DNA of 64,000 bases from Ypsolopha sequella (GCA_934047225.1 OW203991.1:2728001-2792000), one strand, 5' to 3'; shown: positions 20,451 to 32,239, counted from the stretch's first letter. Numbers and translations: made by a program. Notes: generated by a model not told the origin, from the letters alone.

Positions 20451-21234
20451 CAGTGTTGCCAGGTCTTGTTTTGACTTTACCCCAATCTTGGCCTTAATTT
20501 TACCTAGAATTTCAATTTTGATTAGGTATGTACCCTAAAACCTACTTAACTCTGAGAAGTAATTTTTGCCTTTCTTAAAATTAACCTTTAAATGAAAAAA
20601 GCGTTTGAATTATTGTAATTTTTATTTTAATCTTAGATAAACTACGTTATTGGCATAAGTACTGACTTTTACGAAGACTAGTGAACTGTACACGATCTTT
20701 ATATTTCACTCGCATCATCATATGTAACATTCATCGCAGTTCACCATGGAATTCATAATATAATATTTGATACACGCCCTTATTACCAATATGATACTTA
20801 ATGACTTATTAAAAATAGCGTTGCATTAGCATATTAATAAAAGAGAGACAGGAGAAGGATTATTTTTATTTGTCTCTAATCTACTAGCATACTATAATAC
20901 TTTTAAATTTAAATGTAAAGTACTTTGAGTTCGAGTGTCTTGCTAGTTGTTCTATACTAGTATGTATATGGTCTGGTTAGGATACATTACCTTCTTGTAT
21001 ATCCATCTAATCAAAATATATTAAAATGTCATTACGTTGCGTTGCCGCAATTTTTTTTTTACGTCGTGACTCTAATCATGTTTTTAACTAGAGAACTCTT
21101 CCCTCAAAAATTACCCTAAGTAAAATTAATAGGTACCCAAAAAATACCCTTAGTAAATTCATACACTAAAAATTACCCCGTATCGTACATTTTACCCTAA
21201 ATCTAGGGTAAATTATCCCAAGCTGGCACTACTG
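20451..21234. mobile_element. hAT-superfamily non-autonomous element
   Basis: The ends are CAGTGTTGCCAGG and the inverted GCTGGCACTACTG, flanked by a perfect 8-bp duplication, TTTGACGT (20443-20450 and 21235-21242). The subterminal sequence repeats ACCCTA-type motifs. No transposase is present in the 784 bp. It lies just upstream of mannosidase exon 1. Confidence 0.85.
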
Positions 21235-21469
21235 TTTGACGTGTCAAGCACAGAGCACATAAAGTGTCAAGGTTAAATGTTGCCATAGAAAATTAATAAC
21301 GTGAAAAGTTTAGTTACTTAACAAAAGTTCGAAACAAAACACATACAGTCAATTTGGGTAACTTTCGCCTTCAATTTAACATTATTCTTCAGCCTTAACT
21401 CTTAAACTCTTTTAATACTGCGACAAACGCTGTGGACCGAGCTAGCTCATCTCCTAACCATTAGTGAGC

Positions 21470-22081
21470 CGGGGTATTGTCTACACGCGGTATCATTGCC
21501 TAATATTTTTACCTTGCTGGACCGCACCACTTTCTCACTGGCCACCGCACTGCGACTGGGCGACAATCCTTATGAGCCACATCGCTATTGGTGCGGGGAG
21601 AGAGTCAACCGCCTTGGTCACCATGGACTGGCTGCCTGCCCCGCCACGCCAGTATCAACAACAGCATCCGTCCGGCTCTTGCCAGCGTCAATGTACCTGC
21701 CATTCAAGAACCGAATGGCCTTTTTCGTGACGATGGTAAAAGACCCGACGCGATCTCATTGATACTCTGGAGAACGGTAGATCCCTGGTGTGGGACCCTA
21801 CTTTTGTCGACACAGTTGCTCCGTCCCACCCACAGGTTAGGGTGGCGGTACTGTCTGACGAAAGGATGAAACAGCGCACGTATGCAGCCCTTGGGGCGTG
21901 GGCTATGTACCTATTTGCACCTTTCGGCGTTGAAACCCTCAGGCCACGGGGGCCGGGAGCACGACAGCTTTATAACGTCGCGAATGGTTGCCGTCTCCGG
22001 AGATATGCAATCCAAAGAGGTAATGCCGCTAGTGTCCTGGGTAATCTTCCCCGAGACGATAGCGATTTTGACTCAATTTTT
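21470..22081 (+). pseudogene. Decayed retrotransposon-type ORF with nuclease-like C-terminal domain
   Basis: This GC-rich block stands out from its AT-rich surroundings and keeps protein motifs spread over three frames. In order: RLG...YWCG...RLGHHGL, EPNGLFRDDGKRPD, VWDPTFVDTVAPSHP, LFAPFGVETL, and AIQRGNAASVLG. The order (Cys/His cluster, KRPD, WD.T.VDT, FGVETL, QRGNA) matches a domain often found after reverse transcriptases in insect and other animal non-LTR elements. The PD...WD.T pattern recalls PD-(D/E)XK nucleases, but that link is inference. At least two frameshifts are needed and some Cys are missing. It is not functional. Confidence 0.6.
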
Positions 22082-22151
22082 TATCTTTAAGAATTATTAT
22101 TTTTAATATTTGTTCATTTGTTATTTAAGCCCAATATGCGACTTTTCTTTC

Positions 22152-23230
22152 CTTTAGGGTTCCGTACCCATAGGGCAAAACGAAGCCCTATTGATGAGAC
22201 TCGGGCAGAGTCACTCAACTGTCCGTATACCTGTTCGTTCATCTGTCTGTCCATCCGTATGTAGCTTTTAAACGGGGGTAGAACCTGAAATTTCGATATG
22301 TTATGTAAAATGTTAACCCAAAACCTATTGAATTTTTTTATTCATTCGTTAAAATTTAGTATTTTTAGTATTTTTCGTTTTTTTTTTTTATATAAATATA
22401 CTGATTTTTAAAATACTCAACTGATCCAGATCCGGGTCTAGATCGGACAGAAATATATCTTGAGATTACTTTATATTTGTATTATCCTAACTATTACCAT
22501 ATTTATATTAAAAAAAAAACAATAAACTTTATTTATTCGTATGGTTTATATAGGTTTTCAATTCGTTCATATTGAGGTTGTCTTTAGCCATTCAGCTGCG
22601 TCTTCTGTAAGGTCAGAAATGTTTCCATTGAACTTTCGAGTAGGGTATTCTCGGATGATGTGGTCCACATTCTGCACCTCAGCTCTGCAGTCGCAAGCTT
22701 ATCACCCTGCACGTATCCTCTGGATGGTGTTAATGGAGCAACAACTACTGGCTGCCGTACTTGTCCTTCAAGACCTCACGGCACTGAATTATCAAGTCGT
22801 TCAGAAATATTGAATTAAACATGTAATTAATTATTTTTTTGGAGGAGGGCCTACTAATCTATGAAAATGCATGCATAGCAGGTGGGTCAACATTGTATAG
22901 AACTCATTGAGAAGAGTATAAATGTATTTTTTTTTTCAATTTTGTCATTTTTAGATCATTTTTGTTACGTGGTGGTGTGATGTAATTTCTATACATAATG
23001 TAACATTATGCTGTATTTAAACAACAAATACTGAAAATGGAGATTTATAATGTTGTTTGGGTTACGTCCCCGAATACTCAACCAACTTAACTTTGCAGTT
23101 TTGTTTCATATATTTTATAGGTAAGTAATAAAGATAAATTTGCAATTTCTGTTTAAATAATTAAAGTGTTTTAACTTATTTAAATGGTACGGAACCCTTA
23201 AGGCACGAGTCTTATTCGCACTTGACCTTT
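22152..23230 (+). repeat. Dispersed GGTTCCGTAC repeat, interrupted
   Basis: It begins TTTAGGGTTCCGTACCCAT with the CTGTCTGTCCATCCGTATG block and ends near 23186-23226 in GGTACGGAACCC...GCACTTGACC. A LINE fragment lies in the middle. Other copies are at 36112-36330, 40270-40945, 52440-53240 and 56741-57260. The family is widespread in Lepidoptera, with no coding content seen. Confidence 0.65.
22500..22825 (-). pseudogene. LINE ORF2 C-terminus with intact 3' end
   Basis: On the minus strand a short frame reads CDCRAEVQNVDHIIREYPTR, then DLTEDAAEWLKTTSI and a stop. This is the Cys/His-containing tail (CxC...HII...CP, here with Tyr for the last Cys) that ends Jockey-type LINE proteins. A 3' UTR with AATAAA and an A tract (T tract near 22510) follows. 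It interrupts the dispersed repeat at 22152-23230, so it inserted later. Confidence 0.75.
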
Positions 23231-24015
23231 TTTTTTGTTTTCAGTTTATTCTATTTGAACAAACTTTGTAAACTCATTGCAGAAGGTATCTACGTTAAAA
23301 GCCGTCTAGCAGGCGGATTGTAACAAGCCACCTTTTTGCAATTCTTAGTCAAAACTTAACACTTAAATTTAAAATCTGCTCTGTTATTATCCTACAAAAC
23401 TTAATATAGGTAACGTTGTATTGTGTATATTGTGTTTAATGATTAATGTCATCGCAAAGTTTCCATTGGATTCTGTGAATTAGCAAATTTTTAATTTTAA
23501 GTGTTCTGTTTTGATTAATTACAAAAAGACAGGTTTTGTACAATCCGACTGTTAGAGGGCTCTTAATATTAAAAGGCTCGAGCGGATCCGGCAGCTGAGT
23601 TACTTCCTGAAAAGATATCTTGCTTGTCGGAAATCATTTGTTGTTAAAGTTCGGTCAAATAATTGTGTAATAATTTGTATAAGACTCATAGAAATGGTAA
23701 CAAAACGCAATTGCAATTGTATTTAGGGATGTTAAACTTACGATAATTATCGTACATGTACGATAATTTCGATCCCGGAACGATACAATACGTGTTGTCG
23801 TATATAGGTATAACATCATTATATCACTTATAAAACCTTCAATGATTATCCAAATATCATTAGCACGTCTTTACCGATATATGACTGATTTTTTCTTTTT
23901 TCAAAATGAAACGGATTTAGTCCGATTTGTGCTCTTTGTGTAGCTTGTACAATTCGGTTGTTTTTTAAACTTCAATGTGCAATTTTTGTCTGCTTTTTGG
24001 AATGAATATATCAAT

Positions 24016-24187
24016 TTAGGGTGGCGTTCCTAAACGCCAGGGTAAAGATAAAAATTAACTGTCACCCGTTCCACAACCACCAACGTGAAAGCGAACAGTT
24101 CATAAAGCTTGTCAGAAATATAATTATAATTCAATATTCAGTTTCAATTTTACATTTACCCAGGCGTTTAAGAACGCTACCTACCTA
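24016..24187. mobile_element. Small MITE nested in hAT element
   Basis: Left TAGGGTGGCGTTCCTAAACG and right GCGTTTAAGAACGCTACC form inverted repeats of about 30 bp including the CCAGGGTAAA / TTTACCCAGG stretch. Length is about 170 bp. Confidence 0.65.
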
Positions 24188-24979
24188 AGTATGCAATTTC
24201 AATAATACCTATTATTTTCGAGCTTTGAAACAGATTTAGTATTTAATTTAGATTTATTATTTTAGATTTAGTATTGACGTAATCATATAAGGTTGAATGG
24301 TCGAGTCCTTGTTGGACTTAAAGATGCGTTTTAAGAAATATATAACCTCTTACGTTCAAAGAACACTTTTTATTTACACTTCTGCTCAACCAATTATTAT
24401 GCTAAAAATATTTTTTCCCGACGTGCTTCTAACACATATATAATACATACCTAAGCGATATAGATATCTTTGCATTATCCTTATCTAGTTATAAAGTTGG
24501 AGAAGCTTTTTTCTATGTGCGAATGTGTTCTTTGCATTTTTTGTGTACATTACTGTTCAAATACTTTTATAATATAAGTAATTTATTTATTTACAGTTTA
24601 TATTCCTCATTAATGTATGGAATATTTTTAGTTGATTCCGTGTTGTTTAACTGTGTTCAAAACTTTTCAATGAGTGTTTCACCTTTATGGGACTTTAGGT
24701 CTGTTTGTTATTGCCTATTTATTTCTAGTAATAAGTAAACGACGGTATATTTCCTAAACAAAGCACAATAAAATAAAATAAACATATTTTTTTTTGTTTT
24801 CCTTGCTACGGTCACTTCTCAGAGTGCCATTTTGCCACAGATCAATTTAAGATTCTGTCAAACAAAGTAAAGCTATCACGGTTCAAAGTTGTAAATGATC
24901 AAAAGTTCTAAAATGTTGCTTTCAAAGGACCTGAAACAAGACAGACAAATAATTACGTAAAACGTCGCAATACAACACA

Positions 24980-25840
24980 ATATACATAAATTAAACATTG
25001 TTACTTCTTATACTTGAATATTATTATTCGGATAAACTTGGCAAGGATAAAAATTACTTCTTTATTAGGAATTGACAATAAATATAATATATTGGCAGGA
25101 AGGGATATATTAAAATCTGATAGAGAAGGATAAATAGGTGCACAATTATTTTTTAGTGGACAATTGAAAATATCCCTCCTTCAAACCACAGTCGCACAGG
25201 GTTGAGTCCCTTAACCGGAATTTAAACAACCGAACAGGAGAGTACGTGCGGCTGAGCCTCATGATAATGACTTGTTTGACAAGTTTACGATATTTATAAA
25301 ACCACGGACAGAATGGAAGTTGAGGCTGAATTTAAGAATAATACTGCCACTCAATCGAAAGATTTTTGGATGGAATGGACATAAGGTTCTGACTAAAGTT
25401 TTGGTACTAAAGTTATGTCACCCCCCACTGAAATAGCATCCTTAGCTAACCGATCAGCCTCCTCATTGCCACTGATACCAACATGCCAAGAAATCCAAAC
25501 CAAGGTAACCTGAGAATTATTTTTAGAACAAAACAAAAGTAGTTCCTTAATTTTACACAATATAGGATTACGTACAAAATTCTTGAAGAGATTTTGACGA
25601 ATAAACTCTATTCCACTTAAACTCTCAGAAAATATAACTGAATTGAAAATAAGATTATCATCAATATGAATTAACGTACTCAGGATAGCAAGACACTCTC
25701 CTATGGGAAAACGGTAGCTTTAAGAGGAAACTTATGAAACCTTTTAAACCCCGTATTCAAATGAAAAATTGCTGAACTTAGACAGCCATCTTCCGCTAGC
25801 TTAGAGGCGTCAGTAAAAAACAAAGTTCTAGGCAGGCCAC
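24980..25840 (-). pseudogene. Non-LTR retrotransposon RNase H and C-terminal fragment
   Basis: Minus-strand motifs run in order: FFTDASKLAEDG (first RNase H Asp), GECLAIL (Glu in helix), FSESLSG, then VTLVWISWHVGISGNEEADR (last RNase H block with His and Asp). Further on are RLSRTYSPVRLFKF and CDCGLKEGYFQ, the Cys-rich end of such ORF2 proteins. One frameshift near 25720 and several stops break it. Elements with RNase H in ORF2 (I/R1/Loa-like or some Jockey) are the likely source. Confidence 0.75.
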
Positions 25841-26937
25841 TTAGAATTTACGGCCGGATTAAAGATACCATTAGCATTTGGGGTATCTTTGTGAATATCT
25901 TAATATATTTTTTCGTATTGAAGTGTGATGATGATGTCACTGATGGTCGAATGAAAGACATCACTTTTGTTCGTTTAATTAAGGATGTGCATGCTTATTT
26001 TATTACCTGAAAGCCAAAATTTCTAGTTTTGGGAAGGAGCAACGCGTTAGGCGTTAGAGGGCTAACGCCGCGCGCCAGCTGCTCTGACAGTTGTACGATC
26101 ATTTTTCATCTGGTACGATCATTTTAGATTTAGAACATGACATGTACGATAATTCACTCGCACCCACCTGGCATCCCTGATTGTATTGATTTGCGCCGAA
26201 ACGTCAAATAACAAACCGAGTTTGTGTGAAAAATGGCGTCAAAGGAATCTCTTGATGTGAGTATTTTTTAAAATTTCACTGAATACTTGCATTATCTATT
26301 GATGTAAACCTTTAAATTTTATAGAATGCAAATCTGTTTATACTGGTGTTGTTATGTAAGGGATGCGCTTCGTAATTTGTCCGATATTTGTAATGAAAAG
26401 ACCACGCCCTGACTTTCCTACTAGATTTTTCGTCTTTTTACAACAATATTTAGTTATTTAGTAGTTTTTCAGAGGGTGTTTATTGATATATGCTTAATTT
26501 TTGATGTCTGGCCAGTATTACGTTTTATAAGTATGCTACTTTTAATTCATGAAAGTCGTTATATCTGGTTGTTCGGCGACGTTTACCACATCGCATACCG
26601 TTGTGTAGGAAACAAAACCCGGTCGGAGTGCCGATAAGGGGGCGCGATACCCCCGTCGGCGCCCAAGCGAAAATTTTCCATGTCTTTTTTCCCATAGTGC
26701 CCCCTTTTCTACACCCCAACCCAAAACCCGTCATAATGCGAGGCAAAAAACTTGACTGTATAACAAAATATTTGTATGACGGGAACTTTTAATTTTGCTA
26801 CCTACCTACCTCTGTGTATATCTCTAACTTGGGAGATTTAGACGTCTCAGCAGACCATTTGTGTGCTGGTTATTATTGCTGGGTTGACATGTCCCAATCA
26901 GTGAATAATTTGGTATAACCCCAAGGTATGAATGGCC

Positions 26938-27173
26938 TATATAGACAGTCACCACTGGATGTTCTTTAAAACGGTAACCTGTATAGACAGCCCGTCACCA
27001 TTGGATGTTCTTTAAAATGGTAACCTATATAGACATAGACAGCCCGTCACTATTGGATGTTCTTTAAAATGGTAACATACCTACATAGACAGCTAGTCAC
27101 TATTGGATGTTCTTTAAAACGGTAACCTGTATAGACAGCCCGTCACCTCTGGATGTTCTTTGAAATGATAACC
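26938..27173 (+). repeat. Minisatellite, 46-51 bp unit, five copies
   Basis: TTGGATGTTCTTTAAAA(C/T)GGTAACC...ATAGACAGCCCGTCAC recurs with its GGATGTTC starting at 26957, 27003, 27054, 27104 and 27151. Period differences come from short ATAGAC duplications. Confidence 0.9.
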
Positions 27174-27984
27174 TTGCATATAAAAAAAGTGGTCTGTCTC
27201 TGTCTGTCTACTCATCTGTCATCTAGCTGTCAAATTAGTCTGAAGCAAATTATTATAAATTTATCTTGATAGCAAAGGACACGTTTCTAAACTCTGATTT
27301 TTTATCCTGTAAAATTCTGACATTTCAGGGAAAGGGATGGCGCTAGTAAAGGAGAAACAATACAGTTCATCTCGCTTACTTGCACAGTTCCATCCCTTTC
27401 CTTGAACTGTCATAATTCTACGGAATAAAAAATCAGAGTTTAAACAGCCATTATTCAAGTGACGTCACACGAGGGCAAATGGAAGTTGCAGCCTTTTCGT
27501 AAAAATGTTCATCATCACGATGTTTTTTAGACCAAAACTTCGAAATTACAGCTTATTAAACCTAAATCTCGAAATGGTTTTCGAATTAACACACCTTAAC
27601 ATAATTTAAACCATGTCTATTGATGAGATGTAGTGACGCTACTTCTATGCCTAAAAAAAAAAGTTGATCTAGTAAATATGGTAAAAAAAATTGTCTGCGC
27701 TTTATCCCCGTTTAACATTGTTGAACAAAATCTTTCTAACAATTTTATTATTAGTTATATTTAAAGGTCTTTAATATTTAAATAAATTATGGGTAACACT
27801 CTCCCCTAGTGCGTTTACTGCGGCAGTATTGTGGGATAACGTCTCCATTGGATTATACCCTTATGTTATTATGATTGCAATAAACAAAAAGTAGGTCAAC
27901 AGAACTTTCCCATTTATATAGGTACTTATAAACCATTTCTCCCCGGTTTGTTACATTTACTGTATATGTTGTTTTGGTCCGAAT

Positions 27985-28355
27985 TGGGTTTTTTCGAACG
28001 TCATCTACGTATTTCATTTTTGGGTAAATGTTTATTGGGTATTTGATTAAAATTCTCACTGAAGGAAAACGCGATTGAATCAAATTTTCTTGATAGAATT
28101 GAATTCTGAAAAGACCTCTAAATTGTTTTATTTTTTCCTGTAATTCTGAAATCCTAACTAATTTCATTGTGAAATTGCATTCAAAATGTGGATATTATGT
28201 ATTTGTAAAGTCTTATTGAAAATCTTTTTGACAAAATAGCTTAGTACATTTTATATTAATAAAAAACCGACTTTTTGCTACTTGTCCCACTCGCACTGAG
28301 GGTTTTTTCGCATATGGAGTAACAGGGACGCTAAAACTTTTACGTATCGCCTTAA
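27985..28355 (-). mobile_element. TTAA MITE family B, truncated copy
   Basis: It shares about 350 bp with the complete copy at 34374-34791, including CGCATATGGAGTAACAG and GACGCTAAAACTTTTACGTA, and ends in CGCC-TTAA at 28352. The opposite end is missing. Open frames on the minus strand are shared by copies and do not indicate a gene. Confidence 0.7.
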
Positions 28356-28377
28356 TTCATATCAACCATCATCCATC

Positions 28378-28476
28378 CATCCAGCCTAGTTCGTCCACTG
28401 TTGGACATAAGCCTTTCCAGGACTTTGCCACTCCCGGCGGTCATCCTGGAAGAATTGCCCATACTCACACACGCTG
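28378..28476 (-). repeat. LINE 3'-end fragment
   Basis: On the minus strand it reads TGGGCAATTCTTCCAGGATG, then GGAAAGGCTTATGTCCAAC, the same as 41881-41994 on the plus strand. The reading GKAYVQQWTN is typical of the end of an RTE-like ORF in Lepidoptera; the family is inferred. Confidence 0.5.
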
Positions 28477-28655
28477 GGCAATACATATACACAATGTATA
28501 TTAAAAAAGCCTAAAATTAAATAAATTAAGTAAAGATATGCAGAGGTTCATTTTTTTTTCCTAAAATCTTCTCGAAGTATCGCCACATTGGCGTAAAGTG
28601 ATAGTAACAGTAACGCCCGTTACATCATTCTTCCAACCGTATTATTACCCTGCAC

Positions 28656-28866
28656 CACAAAATAACCACTTACAGAAGGTTCACTCCGCATAACTAGCAA
28701 AAACAGGCGCACGCACACATAGACGCGTACGTACGACGATCTCGGTCGAAGTCGGTCGAATGCCAATACGAAACTGCCGAGATCATCATACGTACGCGTC
28801 TATGCATGTGTGCGTCTGTTTTCGCTCGTTGTATGGAGTCGGCCTTCTGGTAGTATCTATTTTGTG
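28656..28866. mobile_element. Foldback MITE with 7-bp target duplication
   Basis: The arms pair over about 90 bp. The left arm contains CACAAAATA and ACATAGACGCGTACGTACGA; the right arm contains CATACGTACGCGTCTATG and TATTTTGTG. CCTGCAC flanks both ends (28649-28655 and 28867-28873). Length 211 bp. A poly-T run of about 27 bases follows at 28981. Confidence 0.72.
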
Positions 28867-28975
28867 CCTGCACCTTCGTTGAAAGTCAGACGCGCAATGG
28901 ACGCATTCAAGCGAATAAAAATTTATTAAAAAAATACACTTTGTTTTTTTTTTTGGACTTCTTTTTTTAGTACGG

Positions 28976-29007
<32 letters not shown>

Positions 29008-29009
<2 letters not shown>

Positions 29010-29555
29010 TTAATGTACAGTAATGAATATTTTGTAATTATTTGAACACTTTTATAGTGACAGTCTTCTTTTCCTGAGTACCTGCAGCTTGTATATCATT
29101 GCTTGCACTAGTCAAGTTTCAACAGCATCTTTGCATAAAAAAGTTTTCTAGGAAGATTATACTAATGCAAGGACACGCTTTTCAGTACTGTGACCAACGA
29201 CATTCTATACCATGTCTTTGACTGTGCCCGATCATTTAGATTGAATGTTGCCTTTTGAGAAAATTCGTCGTGACTTATTTTTTTCTTTAATTGTTTTAAT
29301 AATTATTAGAAGTTAAATATTTGTAGACATTCATGTTAATCCTTAGCACTTATTTATAATAACCTTGATTTTTTTCTTTTCAATTGTTGTAGTTTAAAAT
29401 AATTTAATAATAAATTGGGGCACCCTTGCGGTATGGTGTAACTTTCTATAAAGTATTAGTATAAGTTTCTATAAAGTATTTAACCAGTGCGTCCTTCCAG
29501 TGATACGTACCTACGGCGCGTTACAAGACAAATTACAACAACATGAACAAAAATC
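29008..29555. other. AT-rich stretch, nothing recognised
   Basis: Follows a poly-T run. I see no gene, inverted repeat or tandem repeat that I can support. Confidence 0.5.
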
Positions 29556-29559
29556 TAAT

Positions 29560-29800
29560 CACTTAAACCTCATGCACTTCGTAAGTAAGATATTTATATT
29601 ACACAGAATAACTTTAAAATATACTGCATACTGTCTAAACGTATATAGTTTGTCGGCAAAAGTGTCAGCCTCTGGTAACTGAGCGATTATCTCATTGAGC
29701 AGTTCTACAGCTTGAGAGGTGAGTGCATTACACGGAGCAATTAAGAAGAGGAATTGGTGTATGAATGGAGCCTTATTACGATCAATGGTGTCATAAACTC
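29560..29800 (-). other. Protein-like stretch of unknown origin
   Basis: The minus strand is open for about 79 codons (stop to stop) and reads like real protein: DRNKAPFIHQFLFLIAPC, then LTSQAVELLNEIIAQLPEA and DTFADKL. It has no start codon in frame and no clear splice sites at both ends. A neighbouring minus-strand segment, 30076-29998, also looks coding (DWKQLLEHARVASIVCWRS) and ends at CAG|GTAATG. I do not recognise the family. It may be a retrotransposon remnant or a captured exon. Confidence 0.25.
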
Positions 29801-30179
29801 ATAACGTCACAAAAGAGGGCGATTGCGATTGGTGGCATGTGCTCTGTGTGCTCTGTGATTGGTGGAACGGCGGAGCCAACCTTCCCCGTACCTCTGCCTT
29901 CCACCCCTCGCAGTGTCACACAATTTTCCCTAGAGAAATAAGAATAACCTATGGGCAACTCCTCTATTTAATTGCTCCGTGGTGCATTACCTGCATAGTT
30001 GGTGCGCGTAGCCGGCTCCGCCAGCAGACGATGCTGGCGACGCGGGCGTGCTCCAGCAGTTGCTTCCAATCGCAGGTAACCATCAGGAGCAAACAGCTTT
30101 ATTTTTTCAAGTACCTACCGTTTGATTATTTATTTTGTTGTTTACCAACAGAAAGTAATGTAAAATAACCAGCATATTT

Positions 30180-31290
30180 TGCCTAAACTCTAGGAAACCC
30201 AGTCATTCCCGAAATGAACAGTGACGGAAACATGTTTGGATAATACCCTTACAATTTCCTATATACATATCTGGCAAATTTTCGTTGTATTTTCTCGACG
30301 ATGAGGGTATAGATATCCTCATGGGGAGCCCAAATGACTGCGTTATATTCTAATCTACTGCGAACGTAGGCTATGTAGAGATGGCAGCTTTAACAATCAC
30401 TGGTTTTTCTCATGATTAAGCCTAGCATTCGATATGCCTTTTTACACGTCTCAACAATGTGGTCCTTGTACTTAAGTTAGGAATCCAGGTTTAGACCTAA
30501 GTCACATATCTGAGATACTCGCTCTAACCCCGCGGCCACGACTTTACCTCTCAAGCGCCTTGCTTCTTGCGTCTTGCGTCAGAACAAACAAATGTGTGAA
30601 GTTGTATAGAGCCGCCGATCAAAAAGTCGACAGCTGATTGTCAGTGGGGATTGAGAGCGAGAAAAAGATATTAACTTACATTTACTAGAGCTCCATTCAG
30701 CTATTCTTTCAATGTACTTTTGAAGAGCCATACATTCCGTCTCGTCATTCACAGCCAGGTAAAGTTTTAGATCATCAGCAAACATCAGGCATTCAGCGGC
30801 ACTGAGGACCCTCGGCAAGTCATTAAAGATAAATTTAAAAAACGTAGGTCGTAGCGTAGAGCCTTGACTGACACTGGACCTCGTATAATACAGTGAACAT
30901 TTAAATCCGAATAATTAAACGTACTGTGATCTATTCTTTAAATAGCTAGAGAAAAAAATTAGTAGTTTGAGAGGAATCCGATTTGAGCAAGTTTTTGTAA
31001 AAGAATGTCGTTGTCGACTCTGTCGAAAGCCTTTTTAAAATCAAAATATGTTGCATCAACCTGCTTACATCTTGGAATTAATGTAATCAACAAATTGTAT
31101 GTGATTGGTGACAGTAGAACGCCCCGATATAAAGCCTTGCTTGCTGTCATCTAAGTAGATGGACTCTAATCTGCTGGCCGATGCGAGCCTTAATAATTAC
31201 TTCAAACAGCTTACCGAAGACTGACAGTACCGCTACTGGTCTTTGTTCGGAACACTGGGGATACCTTCCATCTATCAGGGTAGGTGTCTG
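30180..31290 (-). pseudogene. Decayed Jockey/CR1-type LINE reverse transcriptase
   Basis: Motifs of a non-LTR RT appear in order on the minus strand across several frames: EQRPVAVLSVFGKLFEVII near 31240, KQGFISGRSTVTN near 31130, YFDFKKAFDRVDNDILLQKL near 31030, FADDLKLYLA near 30780 (catalytic ADD), and YVRSRLEYNAVIWAP near 30340. Stops and frameshifts separate them. ORF1, endonuclease and 3' end are not recognised. Confidence 0.88.
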
Positions 31291-31853
31291 TTTTTAAAGA
31301 TAAATTTTAAATATATATAAAAGCTGACACTCTAGCACTAGATATCGATGTCCAAAGTGCAATAGCATACTGTTCCATTGTTATGAAATTTTCTGGTATC
31401 TGTTTAGATACTCCTTGGTTGTTTTTAAAATGACTTCCCTTGTTTAGCTTCATTTGACTTGTAGTTCAAAATCTCACATCGTAAGAATGGCTATAAGTTC
31501 GACTAGGGAACCTGAAGACCGCCTTGCGCACCGTTTAGCGCGGCTGCGCGACCTCCCTGCCAATTGGGAGCATCCGCATTTGTGTGCCGCCGGCGCTCGC
31601 GCACCTCGCAGCCAAGACAACGGTAATCTCCTGAGCTGCCGGGAATCTAGAAGACGTTCAATTGTTTTTAAGGTTAATTCTTGAAATGGCCGCCCAAACA
31701 AATGATGCTAATTAATTCGGAAACAATGCCTAGATGCAAGCATATTCCTAAAGCTTATGGACTCGCATAAACCAGCTGGCTAGGAACAATACCAACATAA
31801 AATATAACGTAAACTTGAGCAATAATATAAGATATATGGGTGGGACCCCCTGA

Positions 31854-32231
31854 AATAGTAGTTTATGCTACAAGGGCGAAAAGGAATAAATTACGAGGAC
31901 GATTACTCGCTACGCTCGTGTTTTCAACGTAACAGAGTAATTTATTGCTCTTACGCCCGTGTATCATACTACGTTTTTCAATGCATAGTGTGAGGAAATA
32001 AAACAAATATAATCTTGTGAACTTTAAATTGTCATTGGCTCAAAAGGACTGTATCCAGAGCCGTTAAACAGTGTAAAAAAAAGTATAACATTTATGGTAC
32101 ACAGGAAAGGTTAGCCAACTTCTCGTAAATAAATTAAAAAATAATAATAATAAATCCCTAGGGCAAAATAATCGCCTTTCTGTTCGGTTTTGATGCATAA
32201 AAAGTGGGCATTTACGAGCACTTGCATTGAA
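31854..32231 (+). repeat. Hairpin-headed repeat (family H), copy 1
   Basis: The first 125 or so bases, from AATAGTAGTTTATGCTAC to CGTGTATCATACTAC, form an imperfect hairpin centred on a CTCGCTACGCTCGTG-type palindrome. A tail of about 250 bp contains AGCCGTTAAACAGTG, CCCTAGGGCAAAATAATCG and a GCA(C)TTGCATTGAA end. Other copies: 35372-35762, 41199-41545, 62713-63087. Confidence 0.82.
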
Positions 32232-32239
32232 AAATAATA

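Larger units (their letters stand above)
23724..26179. mobile_element. hAT-superfamily element carrying LINE and MITE insertions
   Basis: The left end TAGGGATGTTAAACTTACGA and right end, inverted, CAGGGATGCC are flanked by a perfect 8-bp duplication, ATTGTATT (23716-23723 and 26180-26187). Both ends contain AATTATCGTACATGT just inside. Within it lie a MITE (24016-24187) and a decayed LINE pol fragment. No hAT transposase is recognised. Confidence 0.82.

Noticed and set aside
31454..31701. Overlapping Arg-rich open frames on both strands
   Set aside because: GC-rich patch with no protein-family character; open on both strands by composition.
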